A DNA stretch of 64,000 nucleotides from Pelagadaptatus sp034112445 (GTDB lineage Bacteria > Pseudomonadota > Gammaproteobacteria > Pseudomonadales > Cellvibrionaceae). The notes under the pieces are model-generated. The model was given only the letters and a program-made list of their open reading frames with translations. It did no database searches and was not told the origin of the DNA. This document shows, in pieces, positions 8,022 to 15,948 of this stretch; position 1 is the stretch's first letter; each line of letters starts with the position of its first letter. Made by a program: the position numbers and the translations under genes. Where the stretch lies: NCBI GenBank assembly GCA_034112445.1, contig JAWUVI010000009.1:113339-177338 (forward strand). Direction: 5' to 3'.

Positions 8022-9389
8022 ATGCCTAATATTATGCCACAAGCTGCTTTGGTCTCAATAACTGATCAGTTGCAATTATTTTGTCGCGAACGCGATGATT
8101 TGCAACGTTTAGTTGTTGCCTACAGTGGTGGACTTGACTCCATGGTGTTGTTACATGGGCTGGTTACTCTGCGTGATGCCGGCCTTGAAAATAGACCGAT
8201 ATTGGCTGTTCATGTAAATCATCAATTGTCAGATAATTCAGATCAGTGGCAGCAACATTGTGAAACAGTTTGCCAACACTTTTCGGTGCCGCTTCAGGTC
8301 AGTAAAGTAGTCATTCAATTGGCCGGTAAAGGGCTCGAGAATGCTGCACGCGAGCAACGCTATCAAGTTTTTGAAGGTATTATGCAGCCAGGTGACGGTT
8401 TAATGTTGGCGCATCATCAAGATGATCAAGCGGAAACTTTGCTATTGCGATTAATGCGTGGAGCAGGACCCAAAGGTCTGGCGGCAATGACTCCTGAGCG
8501 TAGTTTTGGTCATGGGATTTTATTGCGACCATTATTGACCTTGCCGAGAAGTGCATTAGAGGCATGGGCTTCACACCACCAGCTTGCATGGGTCGAGGAT
8601 GAGAGTAACCATTCATTAGATTTTGATCGTAATTATTTACGCCATGAAATTATGCCATTGTTGCAGCAACGCTGGCCTAATTTCTCGGCGCGCTGGCAAC
8701 AGGCAGCTGAGCTGTGTCGTGAGGCCGATAGAGAAATTGAAGCAACGGCTAGTCAAGATTTATCCCAGGTGGATTTACGTTCCGAGCGCTGGGGTTGGAG
8801 TGTAAATACTGTCGATCTCGATACGTGGAGTGATTTTCGACGAGGCAACTTATTGCGTTGTCTGCTGCAAAAATTGAAACTCTCGGCTCCAGATAAATCC
8901 CATTTACAGCAAGTTGAGCAGCAGATTTTTTCTGCTTATGAAGATGCATCGAGCGATGTGTGTTGGGGTAATGTCAGTATCCGTCGGTTTCGTCAAAGAA
9001 TGTATATTTTGCCATTAACGCAAGCATTGCAGGCACCGCATCGTGGTTTGCAATGGGATGGTCAGCAGTCACTAGAGTGGAAAGGCGGTCAACTGATGTG
9101 CTGGCCGGTTGAATCCGGTGGGTTGTATTGGCCACAAGGTATGGTTGTTGATGTGGGGGTGCGCCAAGGTGGTGAACGTTGTAAACCAGCGGGTAAAGTA
9201 CATTCGCAAAAATTAAAAAAGTTATTGTTAGAATTTGAGTTGGAGGCTTGGTTGCGCGATGTTGTGCCAATTTTACGCTACAACGGCGCCATAGTGGCCG
9301 TGGGTGATTTGTGGATTTGTGATGAGTTTAAGGCGGGTCCAGATCAGCCGGGCTGCCGGTTAGTATGGCAGCAGTCGCATAGCGTTTAG
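8022..9389 (+). CDS. tilS: tRNA(Ile)-lysidine synthetase TilS
   Basis: A protein of 455 residues, typical for the long TilS form. The N-type ATP pyrophosphatase P-loop SGGLDS lies at 35-40. The motif LAHHQDDQAETLLLRLMRGAG is the classic TilS tRNA/adenylate segment. The C-terminal domain (GGERCKPAG, LKKLLLEFELEAWLRD) is the TilS_C domain. The enzyme attaches lysine to C34 of the tRNA that reads AUA codons, changing both charging and codon specificity, and is normally essential. A start at Met5 (ATG 8034) is also possible. In many relatives accA or pyrG are neighbours; here pyrG lies one gene away. Confidence 0.95.
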   Translation: MPNIMPQAALVSITDQLQLFCRERDDLQRLVVAYSGGLDSMVLLHGLVTLRDAGLENRPILAVHVNHQLSDNSDQWQQHCETVCQHFSVPLQVSKVVIQLAGKGLENAAREQRYQVFEGIMQPGDGLMLAHHQDDQAETLLLRLMRGAGPKGLAAMTPERSFGHGILLRPLLTLPRSALEAWASHHQLAWVEDESNHSLDFDRNYLRHEIMPLLQQRWPNFSARWQQAAELCREADREIEATASQDLSQVDLRSERWGWSVNTVDLDTWSDFRRGNLLRCLLQKLKLSAPDKSHLQQVEQQIFSAYEDASSDVCWGNVSIRRFRQRMYILPLTQALQAPHRGLQWDGQQSLEWKGGQLMCWPVESGGLYWPQGMVVDVGVRQGGERCKPAGKVHSQKLKKLLLEFELEAWLRDVVPILRYNGAIVAVGDLWICDEFKAGPDQPGCRLVWQQSHSV

Positions 9390-9424
9390 CTCGGCTTCGT
9401 GCACTGTTATTTGGTTGCCGACTC

Positions 9425-10144
9425 TCAAAATTGGTATTTGATATTGAGTTTCACTCCTTTGTTTGACCATATCGCTTTATAGGCGACACCTTGGTTAAAT
9501 TGGTCAACGCCACCTGAATATTCCCCCATAAGTAATTGGTGTACGGGAGCTTTGATATGGCTTTTAATTTTGGTGGTGAGCTTGGTTACTAAGTGAGTGT
9601 CGGATGAGACTTTTTCTAAGTGATAAGGGTGGTTAAAACCTTCAGTGGGGTGAGTGTAGTTCATGGCTAATAACAGCCCAAGCGCTCGTGTACCGTTGTT
9701 TATTTCAGAGTCCAGTGGGTTGAGTTCGCTGCCTAATTGAGAAGTTCTATAAGTTATAGGATCTCGGTTTTGGTCAGAATAACCTGCTGGGTGGTAAAGT
9801 TGATTGTAAGTAGATTTTAAAATTGAGCGGTGATCAGTTGAGGAGTCCAACTCAGTAGCGGCTATCATTGGCGCGACGGCAGCACCCGTAACCATGGCGG
9901 CTAATCGGAGCATCGATTGTAGCTTCAAGCTGCGTTGCATCTGTTTCGGACTAATAATCTGCTGGTCTATCAATATCTCGCCCAGCGGTTGTTTTTTGAA
10001 GCGTTGCTCGATTAGGGCATCATCAAGTTGTTGCTGGGTTATAAGATTGCGCTGCAATAATATGTCGCCTAAACGAGTTGGCGTTCTTGGTTGTTTGGTG
10101 GGTGGCCGTTGTTCTAGGTCTGATAGGGGTTTGAGGTCTGACAT
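9425..10144 (-). CDS. Unrecognised protein with an N-terminal MshEN-like domain
   Basis: A protein of 239 residues. Residues about 20-75 (LGDILLQRNLITQQQLDDAL, LGEILIDQQIISPKQMQRSL) are two successive helical repeats like the N-terminal domain of type II secretion/MSHA ATPases (MshEN, a c-di-GMP-binding fold in some members). A single hydrophobic stretch follows (LAAMVTGAAVAPMIAATELD). The remainder is polar and ends in alternating residues with a terminal Phe (KLNIKYQF), reminiscent of an outer-membrane strand. No ATPase domain is present. A GGAG ribosome-binding site lies 8 nt before the ATG. I do not recognise a family; a role in c-di-GMP sensing or envelope anchoring is only a guess. Confidence 0.65.
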   Translation of the reverse strand: MSDLKPLSDLEQRPPTKQPRTPTRLGDILLQRNLITQQQLDDALIEQRFKKQPLGEILIDQQIISPKQMQRSLKLQSMLRLAAMVTGAAVAPMIAATELDSSTDHRSILKSTYNQLYHPAGYSDQNRDPITYRTSQLGSELNPLDSEINNGTRALGLLLAMNYTHPTEGFNHPYHLEKVSSDTHLVTKLTTKIKSHIKAPVHQLLMGEYSGGVDQFNQGVAYKAIWSNKGVKLNIKYQF

Positions 10145-10395
10145 AAGGTGAACTCCATAAAGCTGATCTTGGTGACCACCTTATTGAATTTTATGATTTA
10201 TTTCCGTGCACAGTGCTCATTTTTAGAATTTGCTTGGAATTAGGGGTATTTAAGCAAACTTCCAATTGAGCCAAAAACCACTTTCCGGTAAACTGGCGCC
10301 CCATCTCCGACGGTAATTGCCAGCTTGCAGGCTCTGTTTTTTCTGCTCTTTTGGCCTCTACTGCACAAATCAATCCTTATTCAGCAAGGTTATAC

Positions 10396-12015
10396 ATGAC
10401 GCGATATATCTTCGTAACAGGTGGTGTGGTTTCTTCTCTTGGTAAAGGCATAGCGGCAGCTTCATTAGGCGCAATTCTTGAAGCTCGTGGGCAGAAAATC
10501 ACTGTTCTAAAACTTGATCCATACATTAATGTGGATCCTGGAACGATGAGTCCATTCCAACACGGTGAGGTCTACGTTACAGAAGATGGTGCTGAAACCG
10601 ATCTGGATCTAGGTCATTACGAGCGCTTTACTCGCACTAAAATGAGTCGTCGCAATAATTTCACCACCGGCCGTGTCTACGAAACTGTGTTACGTAAAGA
10701 GCGCCGTGGTGACTATTTAGGCGGAACGGTTCAGGTTATTCCCCATATTACTGATGAAATTAAACGCCGTGTGCTAGACGGTGGTCGTGGCAGTGATATC
10801 GCCTTGGTCGAAGTCGGCGGTACTGTTGGTGACATAGAATCCCAACCTTTTTTAGAGGCTATCCGTCAATTAAAGGCGGAGCTTGGCGCTGAGCGCTCGA
10901 TGTTGATTCATTTAACCTTGGTTCCTTATATTGCTACGGCGGGTGAGACAAAAACCAAGCCGACGCAACACTCGGTTAAAGAATTACGTTCTATCGGCTT
11001 ACAGCCAGACGTATTGTTGTGCCGTTCTGAAAAAGAAGTCGATATTGATTCTAGGCGTAAAATTTCGTTGTTCACTAATGTTGAAGAGCGCGCTGTAGTG
11101 CCACTGCCGGACGCTAAAACCATTTTCTCTATTCCACGCTTATTACAGCATTATCAACTTGATCAGTTGGTTATGGATAAGTTTGGTATTGAAGCACCAG
11201 TAGCGGATCTATCTGAGTGGGATGATGTTGTTGATCGCAAACTCAACCCAATTAATGAAGTTACTGTCGCCATGGTCGGTAAGTACATGGATCTTCTTGA
11301 TGCGTATAAATCCCTGAATGAGTCATTGATTCACGCCGGTATTCACACCCGCACTAAAGTTAATATGAAATATATCAATGCCGAGGATGTAGAAACACAA
11401 GGTACGAAATTGCTAGAGGATGTTGATGCTATTTTGGTTCCCGGTGGCTTTGGTTCTCGTGGCTTAGAAGGTAAGCTGGCAGCGGTTCGTTACGCTCGTG
11501 AAAACAAGGTTCCTTATCTGGGTATTTGTTTGGGAATGCAGTCGGTTGTGATTGAATTTGCCCGTAACGTATTACAGTTGGAAGATGCCAATAGTACTGA
11601 ATTTGACAAACATACAGCTAACCCCGTTATTGGCTTGATCACTGAGTGGACAACGTCTGATGGCGATGTTGAAACCCGTGATGAAACCTCAGATTTAGGC
11701 GGCACGATGCGTTTAGGTGGTCAGGATTGCCACTTGGTTAGAGGCAGTAAAGCTCATGATATCTATGGCGCTGATGTGATTTTTGAACGTCATCGGCATC
11801 GTTATGAAGTGAATAATAATTACGTGGCGAAACTGCAAAAAGCCGGTTTGAAAATTGGCGGCTGGTCATCTGATGATACCTTAGTTGAGGTGGTGGAAAT
11901 TGAAGATCACCCGTGGTTTGTCGCTTGTCAGTTTCATCCAGAATTTACGTCTACCCCTCGTGATGGCCATCCATTATTTACCAGCTATATTCAAGCGGCG
12001 GTGGATAATAAATAA
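10396..12015 (+). CDS. pyrG: CTP synthase
   Basis: The open frame extends upstream, but MTRYIFVTGGVVSSLGKG at ATG 10396 is the family N-terminus and gives the usual ~540 residues. The N-terminal synthetase domain carries the P-loop-like SSLGKG and the EVGGTVGDIES region. The C-terminal class I glutamine amidotransferase domain has LGICLGMQ with the catalytic Cys and the late FHPEFTS with the His/Glu of the triad. The enzyme converts UTP to CTP using ATP and glutamine. It heads the run pyrG-kdsA-eno-ftsB, the conserved order in many gammaproteobacteria; kdsA follows after 55 nt. Confidence 0.98.
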   Translation: MTRYIFVTGGVVSSLGKGIAAASLGAILEARGQKITVLKLDPYINVDPGTMSPFQHGEVYVTEDGAETDLDLGHYERFTRTKMSRRNNFTTGRVYETVLRKERRGDYLGGTVQVIPHITDEIKRRVLDGGRGSDIALVEVGGTVGDIESQPFLEAIRQLKAELGAERSMLIHLTLVPYIATAGETKTKPTQHSVKELRSIGLQPDVLLCRSEKEVDIDSRRKISLFTNVEERAVVPLPDAKTIFSIPRLLQHYQLDQLVMDKFGIEAPVADLSEWDDVVDRKLNPINEVTVAMVGKYMDLLDAYKSLNESLIHAGIHTRTKVNMKYINAEDVETQGTKLLEDVDAILVPGGFGSRGLEGKLAAVRYARENKVPYLGICLGMQSVVIEFARNVLQLEDANSTEFDKHTANPVIGLITEWTTSDGDVETRDETSDLGGTMRLGGQDCHLVRGSKAHDIYGADVIFERHRHRYEVNNNYVAKLQKAGLKIGGWSSDDTLVEVVEIEDHPWFVACQFHPEFTSTPRDGHPLFTSYIQAAVDNK

Positions 12016-12070
12016 TTGTCCCAGCTTTTGTTAGCTCCGAAGCAGTAACAGCGAATTAGAAGGATTATCA

Positions 12071-12922
12071 ATGACTCAGAAAACGATTCAAGTAGGCACG
12101 GCATTGGTCGCTAACGATCGGCCTTTTACTTTATTTGGCGGCATGAACGTACTTGAATCTCGCGATATGGCGATGAAGATAGCCGAGCACTATGTCACTG
12201 TTACTGAAAAACTCGGTATTCCTTATGTATTTAAAGCATCATTTGATAAGGCCAATCGTTCTTCTGTACATTCTTATCGAGGCCCAGGAATGGAGGAAGG
12301 GCTTAAAATATTTGCTGAAATTAAAGAAACCTTTAATGTCCCTGTTATTACGGATGTTCATGAGATCTATCAGTGTGAACCAGTAGCTGAAGTGTGTGAT
12401 GTTATTCAGTTGCCAGCTTTTTTAGCTCGCCAAACCGATTTAGTCGAAGCTATGGCTAAAACTGGCGCCGTGATCAATATTAAAAAACCCCAGTTTCTTA
12501 GCCCTCCACAAATGAAAAACATCGTCGATAAGTTTGCTGAGTGCGGCAATGAAAAAATCATGTTGTGTGAACGTGGTAGCTGCATGGGTTACGACAATCT
12601 AGTGGTCGATATGTTGGGTTTTCGTACCATGAAAGAAGTCAGTGGTGGAGCGCCCATCATTTTTGATGTGACTCACGCATTACAGTGTCGTGATCCAATG
12701 GGTGCCGCTTCAGGTGGTCGTCGACATCAGGTGGCTGAATTAGGCCGTGCTGGTATTGCGGTTGGTATTGGAGGCTTGTTTTTAGAGGCTCACCCGGAAC
12801 CTAATAATGCCAAATGCGATGGGCCAAGCGCATTACCCCTTGATAGGCTAGAACCATTTTTAGCTGAAATGAAAGCCGTAGATGATGTGATTAAAAACTT
12901 GCCTGAGCTAGATATCAGATAA
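12071..12922 (+). CDS. kdsA: 3-deoxy-8-phosphooctulonate (KDO-8-P) synthase
   Basis: A protein of 283 residues. It condenses phosphoenolpyruvate and arabinose-5-phosphate to KDO-8-phosphate, the committed step to the KDO sugars of the LPS inner core. Family blocks are visible: FGGMNVLESRD, KASFDKANRSS, VITDVHE, LPAFLARQTDL, NIKKPQF and DVTHALQ. The presence of the gene shows an LPS-bearing outer membrane. It sits between pyrG and eno in the common gammaproteobacterial order. Confidence 0.97.
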   Translation: MTQKTIQVGTALVANDRPFTLFGGMNVLESRDMAMKIAEHYVTVTEKLGIPYVFKASFDKANRSSVHSYRGPGMEEGLKIFAEIKETFNVPVITDVHEIYQCEPVAEVCDVIQLPAFLARQTDLVEAMAKTGAVINIKKPQFLSPPQMKNIVDKFAECGNEKIMLCERGSCMGYDNLVVDMLGFRTMKEVSGGAPIIFDVTHALQCRDPMGAASGGRRHQVAELGRAGIAVGIGGLFLEAHPEPNNAKCDGPSALPLDRLEPFLAEMKAVDDVIKNLPELDIR

Positions 12923-12974
12923 GTATTTGTAATCCTAATTGCTTAATTATTTTCTAACTGGAGAAACCTCAGGA

Positions 12975-14264
12975 ATGAGTAAAATTGTTGATGTAAAAGC
13001 TTTTGAAGTGTTGGATTCACGTGGTAACCCAACTGTGAATGCCGATGTAATTTTAGAATCTGGTGTGGTTGGCTCAGCCTGTGCTCCATCGGGTGCATCA
13101 ACTGGGTCACGTGAAGCATTAGAGTTACGCGACGGTGATAAAAATCGTTACTTAGGTAAAGGTGTTTTACAAGCAGTTGAAAATATCAATACAACCATTA
13201 AAGGCTTGTTGGTAGGAATGGACGCTACTGATCAGCGCGCATTAGATCAACGTATGATCGACGCTGATGGTACTGAGAATAAAGCTAACTTTGGTGCCAA
13301 TGCTATCTTGGCTGTTTCGTTGGCGGCGGCGAAAGCAGCGGCGGCTGATCTGAACATACCTTTGTATGCACATATCGCGAACGTAAACGGTACTCCAGGT
13401 CAGTATTCTATGCCGGTACCTATGATGAATATTATTAATGGTGGTGAACACGCGGATAATAACGTTGATATCCAAGAGTTTATGGTTCAGCCGGTTGCGG
13501 CTAAAACCTTTGCTGAAGCTCTGCAGGTTGGCGCCGAAATATTTCATTCATTGAAAAAAGTATTGAGCTCAAAAGGCTTGAATACAGCGGTTGGTGATGA
13601 AGGCGGCTTTGCTCCGAACCTTAGTTCTAACGCAGATGCCTTGGCCGTTATTAAAGAAGCGGTTGAGCTGGCAGGCTATAAGCTGGGTCACGATGTTACC
13701 TTGGCGCTTGATTGTGCGGCTTCTGAATTTTACAAAGATGGTAAGTATGATTTGGCTGGTGAGGGTAAAGTATACAGCGCCGAAGGCTTTAGTGATTTTC
13801 TGGCTGAATTGTGTGACCAGTACCCTATTATCTCTATTGAAGATGGCCAGGACGAATCTGATTGGGACGGCTGGAAATACCAAACTGAAAAGTTGGGCGA
13901 CCGCGTTCAACTTGTTGGTGATGACTTGTTTGTTACCAACACTAAGATCCTGCAAGAAGGTATTGATAAAAAAATTGCCAACTCCATTTTAATTAAGTTC
14001 AACCAAATTGGTACTTTGTCTGAAACCTTAGACGCTATCCAAATGGCTAAAGACGCGGATTATGGAGTGGTTATTTCACATCGCTCAGGTGAAACTGAAG
14101 ATACTACGATTGCTGATTTAGCGGTTGCTACAGCGGCTGGCCAAATCAAAACTGGTTCACTGTGTCGCTCTGATCGCGTTGCTAAGTATAATCGTTTGTT
14201 GCGTATTGAAGCTGAGCTCGCAGGTGCAGCACCTTATAAAGGCCGTGCTGAATTTAAATCCTAG
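12975..14264 (+). CDS. eno: Enolase
   Basis: The frame is open from 12939, but ATG 12975 (MSKIVDVKAFEVLDSRGNPT) is the family start and is preceded by a GGAG at 12959-12962; the product is 429 residues. Key segments are GASTGSREALELRDGD, the metal/substrate loop, VGDEGGFAPN with the catalytic Glu, and KFNQIGTLSET and ISHRSGETEDT with the catalytic Lys/His neighbourhood. It interconverts 2-phosphoglycerate and phosphoenolpyruvate, the PEP donor used by KdsA encoded just upstream. A good terminator follows. Confidence 0.98.
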   Translation: MSKIVDVKAFEVLDSRGNPTVNADVILESGVVGSACAPSGASTGSREALELRDGDKNRYLGKGVLQAVENINTTIKGLLVGMDATDQRALDQRMIDADGTENKANFGANAILAVSLAAAKAAAADLNIPLYAHIANVNGTPGQYSMPVPMMNIINGGEHADNNVDIQEFMVQPVAAKTFAEALQVGAEIFHSLKKVLSSKGLNTAVGDEGGFAPNLSSNADALAVIKEAVELAGYKLGHDVTLALDCAASEFYKDGKYDLAGEGKVYSAEGFSDFLAELCDQYPIISIEDGQDESDWDGWKYQTEKLGDRVQLVGDDLFVTNTKILQEGIDKKIANSILIKFNQIGTLSETLDAIQMAKDADYGVVISHRSGETEDTTIADLAVATAAGQIKTGSLCRSDRVAKYNRLLRIEAELAGAAPYKGRAEFKS

Positions 14265-14304
14265 CATTTGATTTTGTAAGTTAGAGTTTTATTAGTGTTA
14301 TATT

Positions 14305-14331
14305 AAAGGCTGGCTGCGCTGGCCTTTTTTT
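14305..14331 (+). terminator. Rho-independent terminator after eno
   Basis: An 8-bp stem (14306-14313 with 14319-14326, two G-U pairs) around a CTGCG-like loop runs directly into a seven-T tract. It probably limits read-through from eno into ftsB. Confidence 0.8.
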
Positions 14332-14361
14332 ATGTTTGATTTAATACGTTGTGTCTGATTT

Positions 14362-14637
14362 ATGAAGTGGTTGATTCCAATATTGTTGTGTTTACTGGCA
14401 GGTTTGCAGTATCGCTTGTGGGTGGGTGAAAACAGTTTGGCCCATGTGTCTCAACTGAAGCGTGAAATTAAAACTCAGCAGTTTGAGAATGATCGGCTTG
14501 ATCAACGCAACCAAATACTCGCTGCTGAAGTTAAATCTTTAAAATCTGGGCTAGATTCAGTTGAAGAGCGTGCTAGAGAAGATTTGGGTATGATCAAAAA
14601 GAATGAAATCTTCTATATGGTCATAGAGGAACAATAA
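14362..14637 (+). CDS. ftsB: Cell division protein FtsB
   Basis: A protein of 91 residues. A single N-terminal transmembrane helix (MKWLIPILLCLLAGLQYRLW) is followed by a coiled coil (REIKTQQFENDRLDQRNQILAAEVKSLK) and the terminal ERAREDLGMIKKNEIFY block, all characteristic. FtsB forms the FtsQLB complex at the septum. The stop overlaps the ispD start by one base, as in many relatives. Confidence 0.95.
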   Translation: MKWLIPILLCLLAGLQYRLWVGENSLAHVSQLKREIKTQQFENDRLDQRNQILAAEVKSLKSGLDSVEERAREDLGMIKKNEIFYMVIEEQ

Positions 14638-15380
14638 TGTCTCTACCACCGGTTAAGTTATGGTTCGTTGTTCCTGCCGCCGGCATTGGCAGCCGAATGC
14701 AATCTCAAACACCGAAGCAATATTTACATTTGCACTATAAAACTATTTTAGAGCATACCTTAGAGCGCTTGCTGCAATTGTCAGAAATATCCGGTTTGGT
14801 CGTGGTTCACAGTAAGTCAGACGACGTTATCACCAGCTTACCCTTTGTTAAGAATGAAAAAGTAACCTTAGTCGAGGGTGGCGCGGAGCGTTGTCATTCT
14901 GTTCTTCATGGCTTGATGTCATTAGAGGGGAGAGCCTCTTCCAATGACTGGGTACTGGTTCACGCTGCCGCACGACCCTGTGTAGCACTAAAGGATATCC
15001 GAAAACTAATAGCTGTCCTAAGTGATGACCGAGTCGGGGGAATTTTAGCTGTGGGCATTAGTGATACCATCAAGCGAGCCAGAAACGATACCGATAATAA
15101 TAGAGCTACTATTTTAGAAACACTTGATCGCACGGTGTTATGGCAAGCACAAACCCCGCAAATGTTTCGCTTTGGTTTATTGCAGCAGTCTCTGCAGCAG
15201 GCGCTTGATAAAGAGTTACCAATAACCGATGAAGCTTCTGCCTTAGAGTTGGCTGGTTATGATGTGAAAATTATTGCGGGTTCAAGTACTAACCTGAAAA
15301 TTACTCGTCCAGAAGATTTGGCTATTGCTAAATTGATTTTGAAACAGCAATCCAATATAGATGAAGAGGTAGGTAGATGA
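14637..15380 (+). CDS. ispD: 2-C-methyl-D-erythritol 4-phosphate cytidylyltransferase
   Basis: A protein of 247 residues; third step of the MEP isoprenoid pathway, transferring CMP from CTP to MEP. The nucleotide-binding N-terminus (VVPAAGIGSRMQSQTPKQY) and VHAAARPCV, TLDRTVLWQAQTPQMF and TDEASALELAG are family blocks. HAAARPCV carries AAARPC where most family members have DAARP(C), so the usual Asp is Ala here, a small departure. The stop overlaps the ispF start by 4 nt (ATGA), implying translational coupling. Confidence 0.96.
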   Translation: MSLPPVKLWFVVPAAGIGSRMQSQTPKQYLHLHYKTILEHTLERLLQLSEISGLVVVHSKSDDVITSLPFVKNEKVTLVEGGAERCHSVLHGLMSLEGRASSNDWVLVHAAARPCVALKDIRKLIAVLSDDRVGGILAVGISDTIKRARNDTDNNRATILETLDRTVLWQAQTPQMFRFGLLQQSLQQALDKELPITDEASALELAGYDVKIIAGSSTNLKITRPEDLAIAKLILKQQSNIDEEVGR

Positions 15381-15856
15381 GAATTGGCCACGGTTACGAT
15401 GTTCATGCTTTTGGTGCGGGTGACAAAATTGTTATTGGCGGAGTCGTAATTCCACATGAGCGTGGACTCATTGCTCACTCCGATGGCGATGTATTATTAC
15501 ATGCCCTGTGTGACGCCATTTTAGGAGCTTTAGCTCTAGGCGATATAGGTAAGCACTTTCCCGATACCGACCCTACTTATAAAAATGCTGATAGCCGAGC
15601 TTTGTTACGCATGGTCTTTGCTAAAGCTCGTGAGAAAGGTTTTAGTCTAGGTAACGCTGATATGACCGTGGTAGCGCAAGCGCCCAAAATGTCACCCTAT
15701 ATCGAGTCTATGCGCTTCGCGATAGCCGAAGACTTAGACGCTGATATATCTCAGGTTAATGTTAAAGCCACTACCACAGAAAAGTTGGGCTTTACTGGTC
15801 GCAAAGAGGGTATCGCGGCCCATGCTGTGGTGTTGCTAGAGAAGCGGGTATCTTAA
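15377..15856 (+). CDS. ispF: 2-C-methyl-D-erythritol 2,4-cyclodiphosphate synthase
   Basis: A protein of 159 residues, the standard length. The metal-binding N-terminus is GHGYDVHAF, followed by HSDGDVLLHALCDAILGALALGDIG and the C-terminal KATTTEKLGFTGRKEGIAAHAV. It forms the cyclic diphosphate in the MEP pathway and follows ispD with a 4-nt overlap. In many relatives truD comes next; here truD lies almost 16 kb away. Confidence 0.97.
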   Translation: MRIGHGYDVHAFGAGDKIVIGGVVIPHERGLIAHSDGDVLLHALCDAILGALALGDIGKHFPDTDPTYKNADSRALLRMVFAKAREKGFSLGNADMTVVAQAPKMSPYIESMRFAIAEDLDADISQVNVKATTTEKLGFTGRKEGIAAHAVVLLEKRVS

Positions 15857-15948
15857 TCAAAGTAGTTTTGTGTGTTTAAGCAGTGAATTTGGTTCTAAAT
15901 ACAATAGCTATACAGTGAGCATCGCTGTTAGATGCCCATTGAATTAAA

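Noticed and set aside
13569..13955. Long frame on the minus strand inside enolase
   Set aside because: It is a shadow of the highly conserved eno frame with no motif or ribosome-binding site.
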